Below, piece by piece: positions 49,183 through 57,239 of a DNA stretch of 64,000 nt (positions within the stretch are counted from its first letter, which is position 1; every line of letters starts with the position of its first letter). A program made the position numbers and the translations under genes. Under the pieces are notes generated by a model, which was given only the letters and a program-made list of their open reading frames with translations, had not been told where the DNA came from and did not search any database. The stretch is from positions 1,178,001 through 1,242,000 of the forward strand of contig NZ_CBDFIX010000002.1 in NCBI RefSeq assembly GCF_965248315.1, in the 5' to 3' direction. This DNA is from Ulvibacterium sp965248315. GTDB taxonomy: Bacteria > Bacteroidota > Bacteroidia > Flavobacteriales > Flavobacteriaceae.

Positions 49183-50154
49183 ATGAAAAGAAACGACTTT
49201 ATTAAACAATTTGGCCTTTTATCGGCCGCTGGCGTTCTGGGAATGGAACAACTGATCGCCCATTCATTTACAAAACCGGTCATGGATACTATGGATAAAA
49301 TTGGAATACAATTGTTCTCATTGCCCGCCTTGTTGGAGAAGGACTTTGAAGGGGGAATTCAGATGCTCTCCAAAATGGGCTATACCGAATTGGAAATGTT
49401 CGGGCCTTTCGAGTTTAGTGCGGAAAGTGCAAAGAAAGGTTGGGAGGCCATAACTCCTATGTTGGGTTTTACCGGAAGCGGGTTTTTTGGACATTCGGCT
49501 GATAAGGTAAAGGCAATCCTAAGTGAGAATAAAATGTCGGTGCCATCGGTGCATAGTGATTTGGATACCTTGGAAAGCAATATGGAAGCTTTCGCCCCTG
49601 TCATGGAAACGTTGGGATTCAAATATGTAACCCTACCCGCCATACCGGATGACCGGCGTAAAACTATGGACGATTATAAAAAGATGGCCGATACTTTCAA
49701 TACCATAGGGGAAAATGCAAAAAAGCTTGGGCTTAAATTTGCTTATCACAATCATGGATATGGATTAAATGAAGTTGATGGTCAAATACCGTTCGAAGTG
49801 ATGATGGATGCTACCGACCCGGATTTGGTATTTTTGGAAATGGACGTTTTCTGGACAACTGCAGGAAGGGCAAACCCTGTGGAATACTTAAAAAAGTACT
49901 CTGGGCGTTATCATATGATGCACATTAAGGATATGAAACCTATTACCCATTTTTCTGGTGATGGTTCCGATGCTCCACAATGGATGGAACTCTTTCCATT
50001 AATGACCAATGCGGGTGACGGTGATATGGACTTGGATTCCATTATAAAGACTGCCCAAGAACATGGGGCCAAACACTTTTTCGTAGAGCAGGATATTGTA
50101 AAACAGCCTGAAGTCGCCTTGAAAGTAAGTATAGATTACTTAAAAACGGTTTAG
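49183..50154 (+). CDS. Exported sugar isomerase/epimerase-like TIM barrel
   Basis: A 323-residue xylose-isomerase-like TIM-barrel protein. The leader MKRNDFIKQFGLLSAAGVLG resembles a Tat signal, but with KR rather than RR. Metal-ligand regions include FAYHNHGY, LEMDVFWT, YHMMHIKD and FVEQD. Exported relatives appear with Gfo/Idh dehydrogenases and DUF1080 hydrolases in 3-keto-sugar chemistry. It is divergent from the DUF4434 gene, and its stop overlaps that of nagB by four bases. Confidence 0.82.
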   Translation: MKRNDFIKQFGLLSAAGVLGMEQLIAHSFTKPVMDTMDKIGIQLFSLPALLEKDFEGGIQMLSKMGYTELEMFGPFEFSAESAKKGWEAITPMLGFTGSGFFGHSADKVKAILSENKMSVPSVHSDLDTLESNMEAFAPVMETLGFKYVTLPAIPDDRRKTMDDYKKMADTFNTIGENAKKLGLKFAYHNHGYGLNEVDGQIPFEVMMDATDPDLVFLEMDVFWTTAGRANPVEYLKKYSGRYHMMHIKDMKPITHFSGDGSDAPQWMELFPLMTNAGDGDMDLDSIIKTAQEHGAKHFFVEQDIVKQPEVALKVSIDYLKTV

Positions 50155-50915
50155 TCCGCTAGCCTCGAAGCGGATTTGGTATCCAAAAACAATTGGGTAT
50201 CCGAATGTGTTCTTAAAATGGTAGCCGGGCATTTTGTTCCGATTTCCCCGTATAATGTATTGTGGATTGCAACTGCCTTGCGTTCATCCGGTACCACACA
50301 ACTAATAGCCTTACACCGCATAATTGCTGGAACGGTAAGTGTAAGGGCCTGTTCGGGAACATCATCCAAGGTCGGAAACCACCCTTCTCCCAATTGCTGT
50401 TTTCTACAGTCCTCATCCAAAGAAACCAATTTCACCCATTTGGGGTCGTTGAAGTCGGCAACGGGAGGATCGTTAAAAGCAATGTGGCCATTCTCACCAA
50501 TCCCGATGCAAGCGATATCTATGGGATGTTGTTCCAAAGCCCTCGTGTAATTGTCCATCTCCTTTTCCAAATTTGGGACATCACCATTCAGAAAATGGAT
50601 TTTTTTAGGAACTACGGCATCCAGGATTCGTTCCCTTAAATACTTCCGGAAACTGGCCGGGTGTTGGTCTGAAATGCCTTTGTACTCGTCCAAATGAAAA
50701 ACCGTAATTTTTTTCCAGTCGATTGTTTTTTGCCGTAAAGCTTTCAAAAAGGAAAACTGTGACGCCCCGGTGGCGAGAATAAGGTTTGCTTCACCTCTTT
50801 GTTGTATGGCCTCGTGCAACTTGCTTTTTACGAAATCGGCCGCAGCCTCTCCCATTTCGGTAGGGTCACCGTAAACGGCAACCTGCAGTTTGTCAATTGT
50901 GAACGATTTTGTCAT
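50151..50915 (-). CDS. nagB: Glucosamine-6-phosphate deaminase
   Basis: A 254-residue NagB-family enzyme converting glucosamine 6-phosphate to fructose 6-phosphate and ammonia. LATGASQFSF binds the sugar phosphate, LDEYKG carries Asp76, and IGENGHIAFNDP carries His144. It lacks a signal. It is the last gene of a minus-strand group with an Nramp-fold carrier (9 bp upstream), nagA and two Gfo/Idh genes. Some divergence from the E. coli enzyme leaves room for a related amino-sugar substrate. Confidence 0.88.
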   Translation of the reverse strand: MTKSFTIDKLQVAVYGDPTEMGEAAADFVKSKLHEAIQQRGEANLILATGASQFSFLKALRQKTIDWKKITVFHLDEYKGISDQHPASFRKYLRERILDAVVPKKIHFLNGDVPNLEKEMDNYTRALEQHPIDIACIGIGENGHIAFNDPPVADFNDPKWVKLVSLDEDCRKQQLGEGWFPTLDDVPEQALTLTVPAIMRCKAISCVVPDERKAVAIHNTLYGEIGTKCPATILRTHSDTQLFLDTKSASRLAD

Positions 50916-50924
50916 TTTGAAGAG

Positions 50925-52166
50925 TTATAGAAATTCAACGATGGCAAACCATGTGGTAATCAAGGAGAACAGAATTACCAGGAGAATTCCAAAATTTAAT
51001 TTTTTGCTGGCTCTATGGTCGTGCATCAAACCTTTTTTATTGATCAATACAAAAATAGGAATGGCTACTGCGGGAAGGATGCAAGCCTGAAAGGCCTGTG
51101 AGAAAATCATTAACGCAGGTGGCCTTTCTTCCAGGAAAACGGTACCAAAGGCAAAGAGCATAGCCCCAAAAATAAGCCATCTGGACTGTGCCGAGTGTAT
51201 GTTTCTGGGTCTTCCCGTATAATCGGCTACCAGCCAGGGAGCGATCAATACTATGGGAAATATAGTAGAAAGCCCTGCCCCGGCAATTCCTATGATGAGT
51301 ATAAAAGCGGCCAATTTTCCCCCGATTGGCTCAAACAGCTCGATCATTTCTATCGTATTCTCCAATTTGAGCCCAGATATGTGCAGTGTGCCTGCGGCTA
51401 CGGCCATGATTACACCGCTCAATAGAAGCATCATAGTTGCGGATACAAATGCATCGTGCTTTTCGGTATTTAGGTCATTAATGCCCCAACCTTTTTCAGA
51501 TACTACTGTACTTCTCATAATGAACACCGCGGCAGAACAGGTAGTTCCGGTGATAGCGGCAATAAGGCCAAGGGCTCCAGGGGTGTTTGGAATATTGGGC
51601 ACAATGCCTTCCACCAATGCCGAAAAATCGGGTTTTACCATGAAAAAAACCACGATAAATGAAAGACCCATTACGATGACCAATACCGTCAATACCTTTT
51701 CGAACGTCTTATAACGACCATACCAAAGCAAAAAATAAAGGATGATGCTAAAAAAGAGAATGATCCAAAAAGTTTTAATGACCAGTCCATCAAAAGCGAG
51801 GCGAATACCTTCCTGAACCAAGTCTGCCACAATACCCATAACGCCCATTAAAGCCAATAGTTCCCCGATGATAAGTGCAATGATAATATATAGTGATAGG
51901 ATCCATCCCCATCGGAACTGCCTCTTGAAATTGAATAGGGCGGTCTTGCCACTGACCAAGGTCACTTTACCATACGCTACCATGAGGATGTAGGTAAAAA
52001 TACAGGAGAGCACCAAGGCCCAGAACAGTCCCATACCGTGTTCGGCCCCAGTTTTGGCCATGGTGGTAACACTACCGGTGCCGATATTGTACCCGATAAG
52101 AAATAGACCGGGACCAACGGCAGCCAGGGCCAAGAGTAATTTTCTATAAAAGGGTTTGTTTTTCAT
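50925..52166 (-). CDS. Nramp-fold carrier with altered metal motifs
   Basis: A 413-residue membrane protein with about 11 hydrophobic segments, clearly Nramp-related at GPGLFLIGYNIGTGSVTTMAKTGAEHG. In the manganese/iron transporters the first helix has DPGN and the sixth MPHN. Here the first is replaced by an IGTGS-type segment and the sixth aligns as SAAV (GTTCSAAVFIMRSTVV). The known metal ligands are therefore missing, and the substrate is probably not a transition metal. It lies 3 bp after nagA and 9 bp before nagB, so an amino-sugar-linked solute is conceivable. Confidence 0.82.
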   Translation of the reverse strand: MKNKPFYRKLLLALAAVGPGLFLIGYNIGTGSVTTMAKTGAEHGMGLFWALVLSCIFTYILMVAYGKVTLVSGKTALFNFKRQFRWGWILSLYIIIALIIGELLALMGVMGIVADLVQEGIRLAFDGLVIKTFWIILFFSIILYFLLWYGRYKTFEKVLTVLVIVMGLSFIVVFFMVKPDFSALVEGIVPNIPNTPGALGLIAAITGTTCSAAVFIMRSTVVSEKGWGINDLNTEKHDAFVSATMMLLLSGVIMAVAAGTLHISGLKLENTIEMIELFEPIGGKLAAFILIIGIAGAGLSTIFPIVLIAPWLVADYTGRPRNIHSAQSRWLIFGAMLFAFGTVFLEERPPALMIFSQAFQACILPAVAIPIFVLINKKGLMHDHRASKKLNFGILLVILFSLITTWFAIVEFL

Positions 52167-52169
52167 GGA

Positions 52170-53381
52170 CTATTCCCGGTTGTATACCAATTTCCCCCCA
52201 ACATAGGTTTGTTCAATCACCATTTGATTGTCCTTTATGGAAAAAAGAACAAGGTCCGCTTGTTTGCCCACTTCAATTTCCCCCAGTCCATCCAAGGAAA
52301 ATAACCTTGCCGGATTGGTACTCGCCATCTGAACCGCATTTTTTAGGGAACATCCGGTATAATCCATTACCACACCCACACATTTACTGATAGGGGAGGC
52401 GGCGCCTGCCAAAACATTTTCCTTGGGAAGTTTCACGACATCCGGAGTAAGTAGTAATTTCCGTTCCCCTCGGATATACTCGCCGGGTGGAAGACCGGCC
52501 AAATCCAGGGCATCGGAAACCAAAATGGTATTTTCAACCCCTTTGGCCTTATAAAAAGTGCGTACTTCCTCCATGGTCAAATGAAAGCCATCGGCGATTA
52601 TACTGATCGTAATGGCATCATTAGACAATTGAGGCCAAATAGGGTTGTGGTGACGGTTGATTTCATTGGCACATCCATTTCCCAAATGTGTGCCCATTTT
52701 GGCACCTGCATCGACCGCACGCTGTATTTCTTCTGCTGAGCCGTTGTGGTGTCCCAAGGAAACAATAACACCGCTTTCCAAACATTTGCGAATAAAAGGA
52801 ATCGCCCCATCGATTTCCGGGGCAACGGTAATCAGCTTTATGCCATTTTCCGCCGCTTTTTGGATTTCTTGAAATTCCTTCCAATTTGGCTTCCTGATGT
52901 ATTTTTCTAAATGGGCCCCACGAAAACCGGCCAAAGGTGAGATATAGGGTCCTTCCAAATGAAATCCGGGAATGGATTGCCCTATTTCAGGATTTTTACG
53001 GGCTTCAGCCAAAATGGCGAAGTTTTTTTTGATCCGGTCTACGTCACTTGTGATAATGGTCGGAAAATAGGTGGTAACCCCGGCCTTCCATAATGCTTTG
53101 GTCGCTTTTACAACTCCTTCCACGGTTAGGTCCGGTCCGGAAAAATCGACCCCGACATACCCGTTGATCTGTATATCGATCAAACCTGGAGCTATATACA
53201 AGGAGGTTCTGTCCGCTTCTGGCGCCAGTGGTTTTAATGCGGTAATCTTTCCGTTTTCCAAGGAAATCGAAACTGGATTTTCATCCCAATAGCTAATGCC
53301 TTGGAGCGTAATCGTATCGGAGGATTCAAAAGGAACCATTGGTGCTAGTATAAAGATGATGCATAAGGTCAAAAACTTCAT
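52170..53381 (-). CDS. nagA: N-acetylglucosamine-6-phosphate deacetylase-like, with N-terminal signal
   Basis: A 403-residue amidohydrolase of the NagA family. The metal and catalytic residues are kept: Glu143 in FHLEGPY, His211 in SLGHH, His232 in THLGNG and Asp290 in LVSDAL. DIQING replaces the HxH motif, as in many NagA proteins. The first 20 residues (KFLTLCIIFILAPMVPF) form a hydrophobic leader that cytoplasmic NagA lacks, suggesting export or membrane anchoring. It heads the carrier-nagB group. Confidence 0.85.
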   Translation of the reverse strand: MKFLTLCIIFILAPMVPFESSDTITLQGISYWDENPVSISLENGKITALKPLAPEADRTSLYIAPGLIDIQINGYVGVDFSGPDLTVEGVVKATKALWKAGVTTYFPTIITSDVDRIKKNFAILAEARKNPEIGQSIPGFHLEGPYISPLAGFRGAHLEKYIRKPNWKEFQEIQKAAENGIKLITVAPEIDGAIPFIRKCLESGVIVSLGHHNGSAEEIQRAVDAGAKMGTHLGNGCANEINRHHNPIWPQLSNDAITISIIADGFHLTMEEVRTFYKAKGVENTILVSDALDLAGLPPGEYIRGERKLLLTPDVVKLPKENVLAGAASPISKCVGVVMDYTGCSLKNAVQMASTNPARLFSLDGLGEIEVGKQADLVLFSIKDNQMVIEQTYVGGKLVYNRE

Positions 53382-53402
53382 TGTACTATTTTTTTGTTAA
53401 TC

Positions 53403-54374
53403 CTAATCGGCCACATCTTCCCATTTTCCACTTGCCACGGATTTTTCAAGAGCTTCCAGCACGGCCACACAATGAATGATGCTCTCGTGGCTCCTAGGTT
53501 CTTCACCTGTTCTGAACATGCGAACCATATCCACATAGTTTTTAGCAGGCTTTTTTTCTTTTACCCTTGCTTTTAATTCCTGTATGCCATCATCCGTTTC
53601 AACAAAGGTGCGCCATCCGTATTTTTTGGTGGTGAAAATCAAGCTGGCCAACATCCCATCCTCAAAAACAAGACTGGCGCTACTGTTTTTCCCATTTTTT
53701 TGTACCTGTACTTTTTTTACCGTATTCCCGAACATATACAACAAGGGCTGGACAATGTGTGCCCCGTAGAAAAATATGCCCCCATACTTGGATTCCAAAT
53801 CTACGGGCCCATAGCGGACCACTTGGTTGAGGTTCCCCATATGTTGTAATTGTTCCCTAATATCAAAAGTCTCGTAACTGTGGGCAATGGAACTAAAGGA
53901 GGTTGCCGGCGTACCATATTTGCGAGCCATTTTTAAAAATTCCTTTCCCTTTTCGGCACGATAGCAGAAAGGTTTGTCAATAAAGGCGGGAATTCCTGCC
54001 TTTATAAAAGGAATGGCCGGCTCCAGATGAAATTTTCCGTGTCGGTGGTCGACAATAAGGCCATCTATCTTTCCGAGCATTTCATTGGGATCTTTGACCA
54101 TTTTGGGAATATTACCTTTTTCCATGGCCGTTTTAGCGAATTCCTCGGTTTCCCCCCAAACATATTTTACTTCCATTCCAGGGAAGGCCTTATCCGTATT
54201 GAATAACTTTCCAAAGCCAGCGGTATGTGAGTTTTCGGCACCTATAATGCCAATAATAAATGGTTTGGAATGGTTCGCCCGTTGTGAAACCAATCCCAGG
54301 GGGGTGGTCAGTGCAGCTGCGGATAGGAGTGCGCCTTTCCCGGTTTTGTTTAAAAAAGATCTTCTTGTAATCAT
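53403..54374 (-). CDS. Tat-exported Gfo/Idh/MocA oxidoreductase
   Basis: 323 residues from the ATG at 54374, which begins a textbook Tat leader (ITRRSFLNKTGKGALLSAAA). The 12-residue extension from 54410 was dropped because it overlaps the next gene. The Rossmann part (IIGIIGAENSHT) deviates from GxGxxG. IDKPFCY is the EKP-equivalent. The cofactor is presumably bound before Tat export, as in glucose-fructose oxidoreductase. Substrate unknown. It lies 17 bp after a second Tat-exported Gfo/Idh gene. Confidence 0.8.
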   Translation of the reverse strand: MITRRSFLNKTGKGALLSAAALTTPLGLVSQRANHSKPFIIGIIGAENSHTAGFGKLFNTDKAFPGMEVKYVWGETEEFAKTAMEKGNIPKMVKDPNEMLGKIDGLIVDHRHGKFHLEPAIPFIKAGIPAFIDKPFCYRAEKGKEFLKMARKYGTPATSFSSIAHSYETFDIREQLQHMGNLNQVVRYGPVDLESKYGGIFFYGAHIVQPLLYMFGNTVKKVQVQKNGKNSSASLVFEDGMLASLIFTTKKYGWRTFVETDDGIQELKARVKEKKPAKNYVDMVRMFRTGEEPRSHESIIHCVAVLEALEKSVASGKWEDVAD

Positions 54375-54391
54375 ATCGTATTCTTGGGGGC

Positions 54392-55735
54392 CTAGAGCTT
54401 CATTTCCCATCCCGGTTCGTAAGAACGGCCCCAGAGTTTCTGGGCATCGGTATTATTCAGGATATGGCCATTTTTGGAATCAATTTCCAATGATCGGCCC
54501 ACGCGCTGGGCAATGTTCCCCAGCTGTACGAGCAAGGTACTCTTATGGCCCGAATCGATATCGGAATTCAGTACCGTCCCACTTTTTATGGCCTCGAACA
54601 TATTTTGAATATGAAAGGCATCTAATTTTTCTGCAGGATTCATTTTGTTCCGCGCATCGATTTTCATGGTGTTCTTTACCTCTTTTACGACTTTACCTTG
54701 AAGGTCGAAAATTGTATAACTGTCACCTCCGGGAATCAGCATACTGCCATTTTCTCCGTAGAAAATGACCCCTACGGAACTTCCCTCTATATTTTTCCCA
54801 TTACAACTTCGGCCTTCCCAGGACATGGTCATGCCATTATCAAAATCCAGATTTATAATTTGGGTATCCGGTGTTTCCCAATCGTCCTTATAGCGATAGC
54901 GCCCTCCATTGGAACTTACCTTTGATGGATAATCCACCTCCATGCCCCATCGTAGTAGATCGATCATATGTGTGCCATTGTTCAAAGCTTCTCCTGTACC
55001 CCAGTGCCAGTGCCAGTGCCAATTGTAATGGATGAGGTTGTCCTTAAAATTCTTTCTTGGTGCTGGGCCCTGCCAAAGTTCCCAATCCAACCAATCGGGG
55101 ACTTCAGTTTCTTTACCTACTCCAATTGAGGGTCTGTTGTTGGAATACCAGCCTTTACCGAAATATACACGACCAATTGCCCCGGCTTTCAAGGCACTGA
55201 TGCCTTCCACGACATTAGGCCATGAACGACGCTGGTTGCCCATTTGTAATACCTTTCCATATTTTTTGGTGGCTTGGACCAGGATTTCACCCTCATTGGG
55301 ATTATGGCTACAGGGTTTTTCTACATAAACGTGCTTGCCGGCCTGCATAGCCAATAACGAAGCCGGGGCATGCCAATGGTCCGGAGCGGCAATGACCAGG
55401 GCATCGACATCCTTGTCCTCCAGGGATTTCCGAAAATCCCCAAAACCTTTTGCCTTAACGGTCTGTCGCGCTTTGAGGGCATCGATACATTTTGTGATGG
55501 CCCTTTGATCTACATCGCAAATATGGACTACATCACAGTTATCCTGACCTGCAAAATTTTGGGCAAGGGCATTACCACGACTATTTACACCCATGACCGA
55601 AGCAAGGATCCTTTCGTTAGCTCCTAAAATTCGGGCATAGCTCTTGGCACTGAAATGGGGTAATATTCCACCGGCCATCAATGCCATTGAACTTTTTTTG
55701 ATAAAGTTTCTTCTTGGGTTGGTCTTGTTCTTCAT
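54392..55735 (-). CDS. Tat-exported Gfo/Idh/MocA oxidoreductase
   Basis: 447 residues from the ATG at 55735, where the Tat leader (PRRNFIKKSSMALMAGG) starts. An upstream in-frame ATG at 55759 adds eight residues. VMGVNSRGNALA is the Rossmann turn, APDHWHAP and VEKPCSHNPNEGE carry the EKP motif, and HYNWHWHWHWGTGEALNNGTHMIDLLRW is the histidine-rich segment typical of this exported subfamily. It likely oxidises a sugar hydroxyl to a keto group in the periplasm. It heads the minus-strand group. Confidence 0.85.
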   Translation of the reverse strand: MKNKTNPRRNFIKKSSMALMAGGILPHFSAKSYARILGANERILASVMGVNSRGNALAQNFAGQDNCDVVHICDVDQRAITKCIDALKARQTVKAKGFGDFRKSLEDKDVDALVIAAPDHWHAPASLLAMQAGKHVYVEKPCSHNPNEGEILVQATKKYGKVLQMGNQRRSWPNVVEGISALKAGAIGRVYFGKGWYSNNRPSIGVGKETEVPDWLDWELWQGPAPRKNFKDNLIHYNWHWHWHWGTGEALNNGTHMIDLLRWGMEVDYPSKVSSNGGRYRYKDDWETPDTQIINLDFDNGMTMSWEGRSCNGKNIEGSSVGVIFYGENGSMLIPGGDSYTIFDLQGKVVKEVKNTMKIDARNKMNPAEKLDAFHIQNMFEAIKSGTVLNSDIDSGHKSTLLVQLGNIAQRVGRSLEIDSKNGHILNNTDAQKLWGRSYEPGWEMKL

Positions 55736-55873
55736 ACCTCTGGTTTTACTATAGTACAAGATATGATTTTGTACGGGAAAGAAATGATAGGAATATTCTT
55801 TTATCTATTGGAATGGCTCAAAATCTACATCAAATAAGTTGTTGCCGATTTTCAACTCTCCCAAAAAAAATTT

Positions 55874-55881
55874 TACTTTTG
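55874..55881 (+). promoter_or_regulatory. Bacteroidota -7 promoter box for tRNA-Arg locus
   Basis: TACTTTTG matches the Bacteroidota housekeeping -7 consensus TAnnTTTG. A T-rich stretch lies about 20 bases upstream, without a perfect TTG. It lies 24 bases before the AGCC at 55905, the presumed 5' end of a tRNA remnant, and 88 bases before the intact tRNA. Confidence 0.55.
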
Positions 55882-55904
55882 CACTCTTGATAAATTGGCC
55901 ACAT

Positions 55905-55950
55905 AGCCTGATCGTGGAAGTAGGGTTCAATGGATAGAATAGAAGCCTGC
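55905..55950 (+). pseudogene. 5' remnant of a tRNA-Arg
   Basis: AGCC at 55905 starts a tRNA-like 5' half. The D-arm-like segment 55925-55940 matches the D-arm of the intact tRNA (55979-55994) at 14 of 16 bases. It breaks off near a CCTGCCTGC motif (55946-55954) that has an inverted partner, GCAGGCAGG, after the intact tRNA. Confidence 0.55.
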
Positions 55951-55969
55951 CTGCGTGCCGATTTAGTAA

Positions 55970-56041
55970 AGCCCTATAGTTCAAGGGATAGAACAAAAGT
56001 TTCCTAAACTTTAGATCCAGGTTCGAGTCCTGGTAGGGCTA
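55970..56041 (+). tRNA. tRNA-Arg (anticodon CCT)
   Basis: Complete cloverleaf. The 7-bp acceptor is AGCCCTA with TAGGGCT (56034-56040), discriminator A at 56041. D-stem GTTC/GAAC; anticodon stem AAAGT/ACTTT with loop TTCCTAA, so anticodon CCT at 56003-56005 reads AGG. T-arm CCAGG-TTCGAGT-CCTGG. All stems are fully paired. CCA is not encoded. Flanked by remnants of another tRNA-Arg. Confidence 0.92.
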
Positions 56042-56047
56042 CTACGG

Positions 56048-56125
56048 CAGGCAGGTTTCCTAAACCCCGCCTGAAAGATTACAGTCGGGCAGGTTTAGAT
56101 GCAAGTTCGATTCTTGCCGGGGCTA
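56048..56125 (+). pseudogene. 3' remnant of a tRNA-Arg with internal stem-loop
   Basis: GGCAGGTTTCCTAAACC resembles an anticodon arm with the same CCT. A stem-loop (CCCGCCTG...CAGTCGGG) interrupts it. Then TTTAGAT, a T-arm (GCAAG-TTCGATT-CTTGC, 56101-56117) and an acceptor 3' strand CGGGGCT (56118-56124) plus A follow. The acceptor would need AGCCCCG, and the upstream remnant begins AGCCTGA, so the pair is damaged. Confidence 0.55.
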
Positions 56126-56538
56126 CTTTTTAACTTCCCAGACAGTCTTCAAACTACTTAATTGATAGACTTACACTAATTTACGGTTTTTTGATTTCAA
56201 ATGACTTTGTCTGAAAGCACTTATTTGAGTTCATAAATCGTCAATATTTTTGCTGCAAGTCCTTCCTAAAAAACGTTTGTATTATAGGACTAATTGAAAT
56301 TCGCCATTACTTCAAACCCTATTCTTTTTCGAATAAACTGCAAATAATATATATTTATCGCCTAATCTTCAGCTTTCTTTTGAACTAGAGCCCACACCGT
56401 GAAACCTCATGCATCCAAAATCTCATTCGTATTATTGTCTTTAGTATTGCTGTGTTCATAGCAATTGGGCAGGTTTGGATTCGTATCTTGAATTTGGGAA
56501 AGTAGACTTCCGTAACAAAAAGATTTTTAGAGGAATTC
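56126..56538. other. Gene-free stretch downstream of the tRNA
   Basis: About 410 AT-rich bases between the tRNA remnants and the terminator of the SRPBCC operon. No gene, integrase or direct repeat of the tRNA 3' end was recognised. Confidence 0.5.
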
Positions 56539-56569
56539 AAAAAAAAGCGCAAGCCCAAGGGCTTGCGCT
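56539..56569 (-). terminator. Terminator of the SRPBCC/AhpD-like operon
   Basis: An 11-base inverted repeat (AGCGCAAGCCC/GGGCTTGCGCT at 56546-56569, with a two-base gap, so about nine pairs around a hexaloop) is followed on the minus strand by eight T. It lies about 90 bp after the stop of the SRPBCC gene at 56658. Confidence 0.9.
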
Positions 56570-56657
56570 ACCATTTTCATAGCCATAGAATATTCCATCA
56601 TATCAAAACACTAATCAATGAAAAAACCAGTCCATTCGTATGACCAGAAAATTATGA

Positions 56658-57188
56658 TCACATTTTGGCTTCCATTTTGGCCTCTGCAATAACATTCCCA
56701 ACCATCTCATTCAAACTCAGATCAATGAACTCAAAGAACTGCTCTTTGGTTATCTGAGGGTTTTCCATGAACTCCTCGAACTTGGAGGTCCATACAATCA
56801 TCGATTTATTGTACCCAAGATCCACTACGTTCCAGGTGTTGACCATTCCTTTGATTGGTACGCCTTCAATAACGGAATAACTGTAAGTTCTATTGACATC
56901 GCTGTAATCAACAATGTTCTCCTTAAAGAACCCTTGGTTGTCCGGAGCATAACATACTCTTTGTCCACCTACGTCCTTTGGCCCTTTCCATTCCAATCTT
57001 ACAATACCCTTGGAATAGTTCTGGATCTCGTCCATTTTTCTTAGGACCGACCATACCGCATCCGCGGATGCATCCACCACTTTGGTATACGTTTTGTTGG
57101 CATCGGCACTTTGGGCCTGGACGCCATTATAGCCCACGGCCATTGCAATTGTTGCTACTAACGAAAAAATTGTCTTTTTGATTTTCAT
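56658..57188 (-). CDS. Exported SRPBCC-family protein
   Basis: A 176-residue protein with a Sec signal (GYNGVQAQ, cleavage near residue 26) and one SRPBCC (START/polyketide-cyclase-like) helix-grip domain. VVDASADAVWSVLRKMD opens it, and YSYSVIEGVPIKGMVNTWNVVDLGY and FEEFMENPQ follow. It is a close paralogue of the lipoprotein at 60224: the GVPxKGMVNTxxVVxLGYxKS and FMENPxxTxxxF blocks coincide. The domain binds hydrophobic ligands. It is the last gene of a three-gene group under the promoter at 58466-58494. Confidence 0.85.
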   Translation of the reverse strand: MKIKKTIFSLVATIAMAVGYNGVQAQSADANKTYTKVVDASADAVWSVLRKMDEIQNYSKGIVRLEWKGPKDVGGQRVCYAPDNQGFFKENIVDYSDVNRTYSYSVIEGVPIKGMVNTWNVVDLGYNKSMIVWTSKFEEFMENPQITKEQFFEFIDLSLNEMVGNVIAEAKMEAKM

Positions 57189-57239
57189 TTTGTTTCTACT
57201 ATTTAATTGTTATTTAATATTTGAAAAATGATTTTAGGT

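Noticed and set aside
54085..54768. 227-codon plus-strand open frame
   Set aside because: It is antisense to the two Gfo/Idh genes, which have full family motifs and Tat leaders; the plus-strand protein resembles nothing.
55970..56657. Integrated element using the tRNA-Arg as attachment site
   Set aside because: No integrase and no repeated tRNA 3' end at a distance; the repeats are local remnants only.
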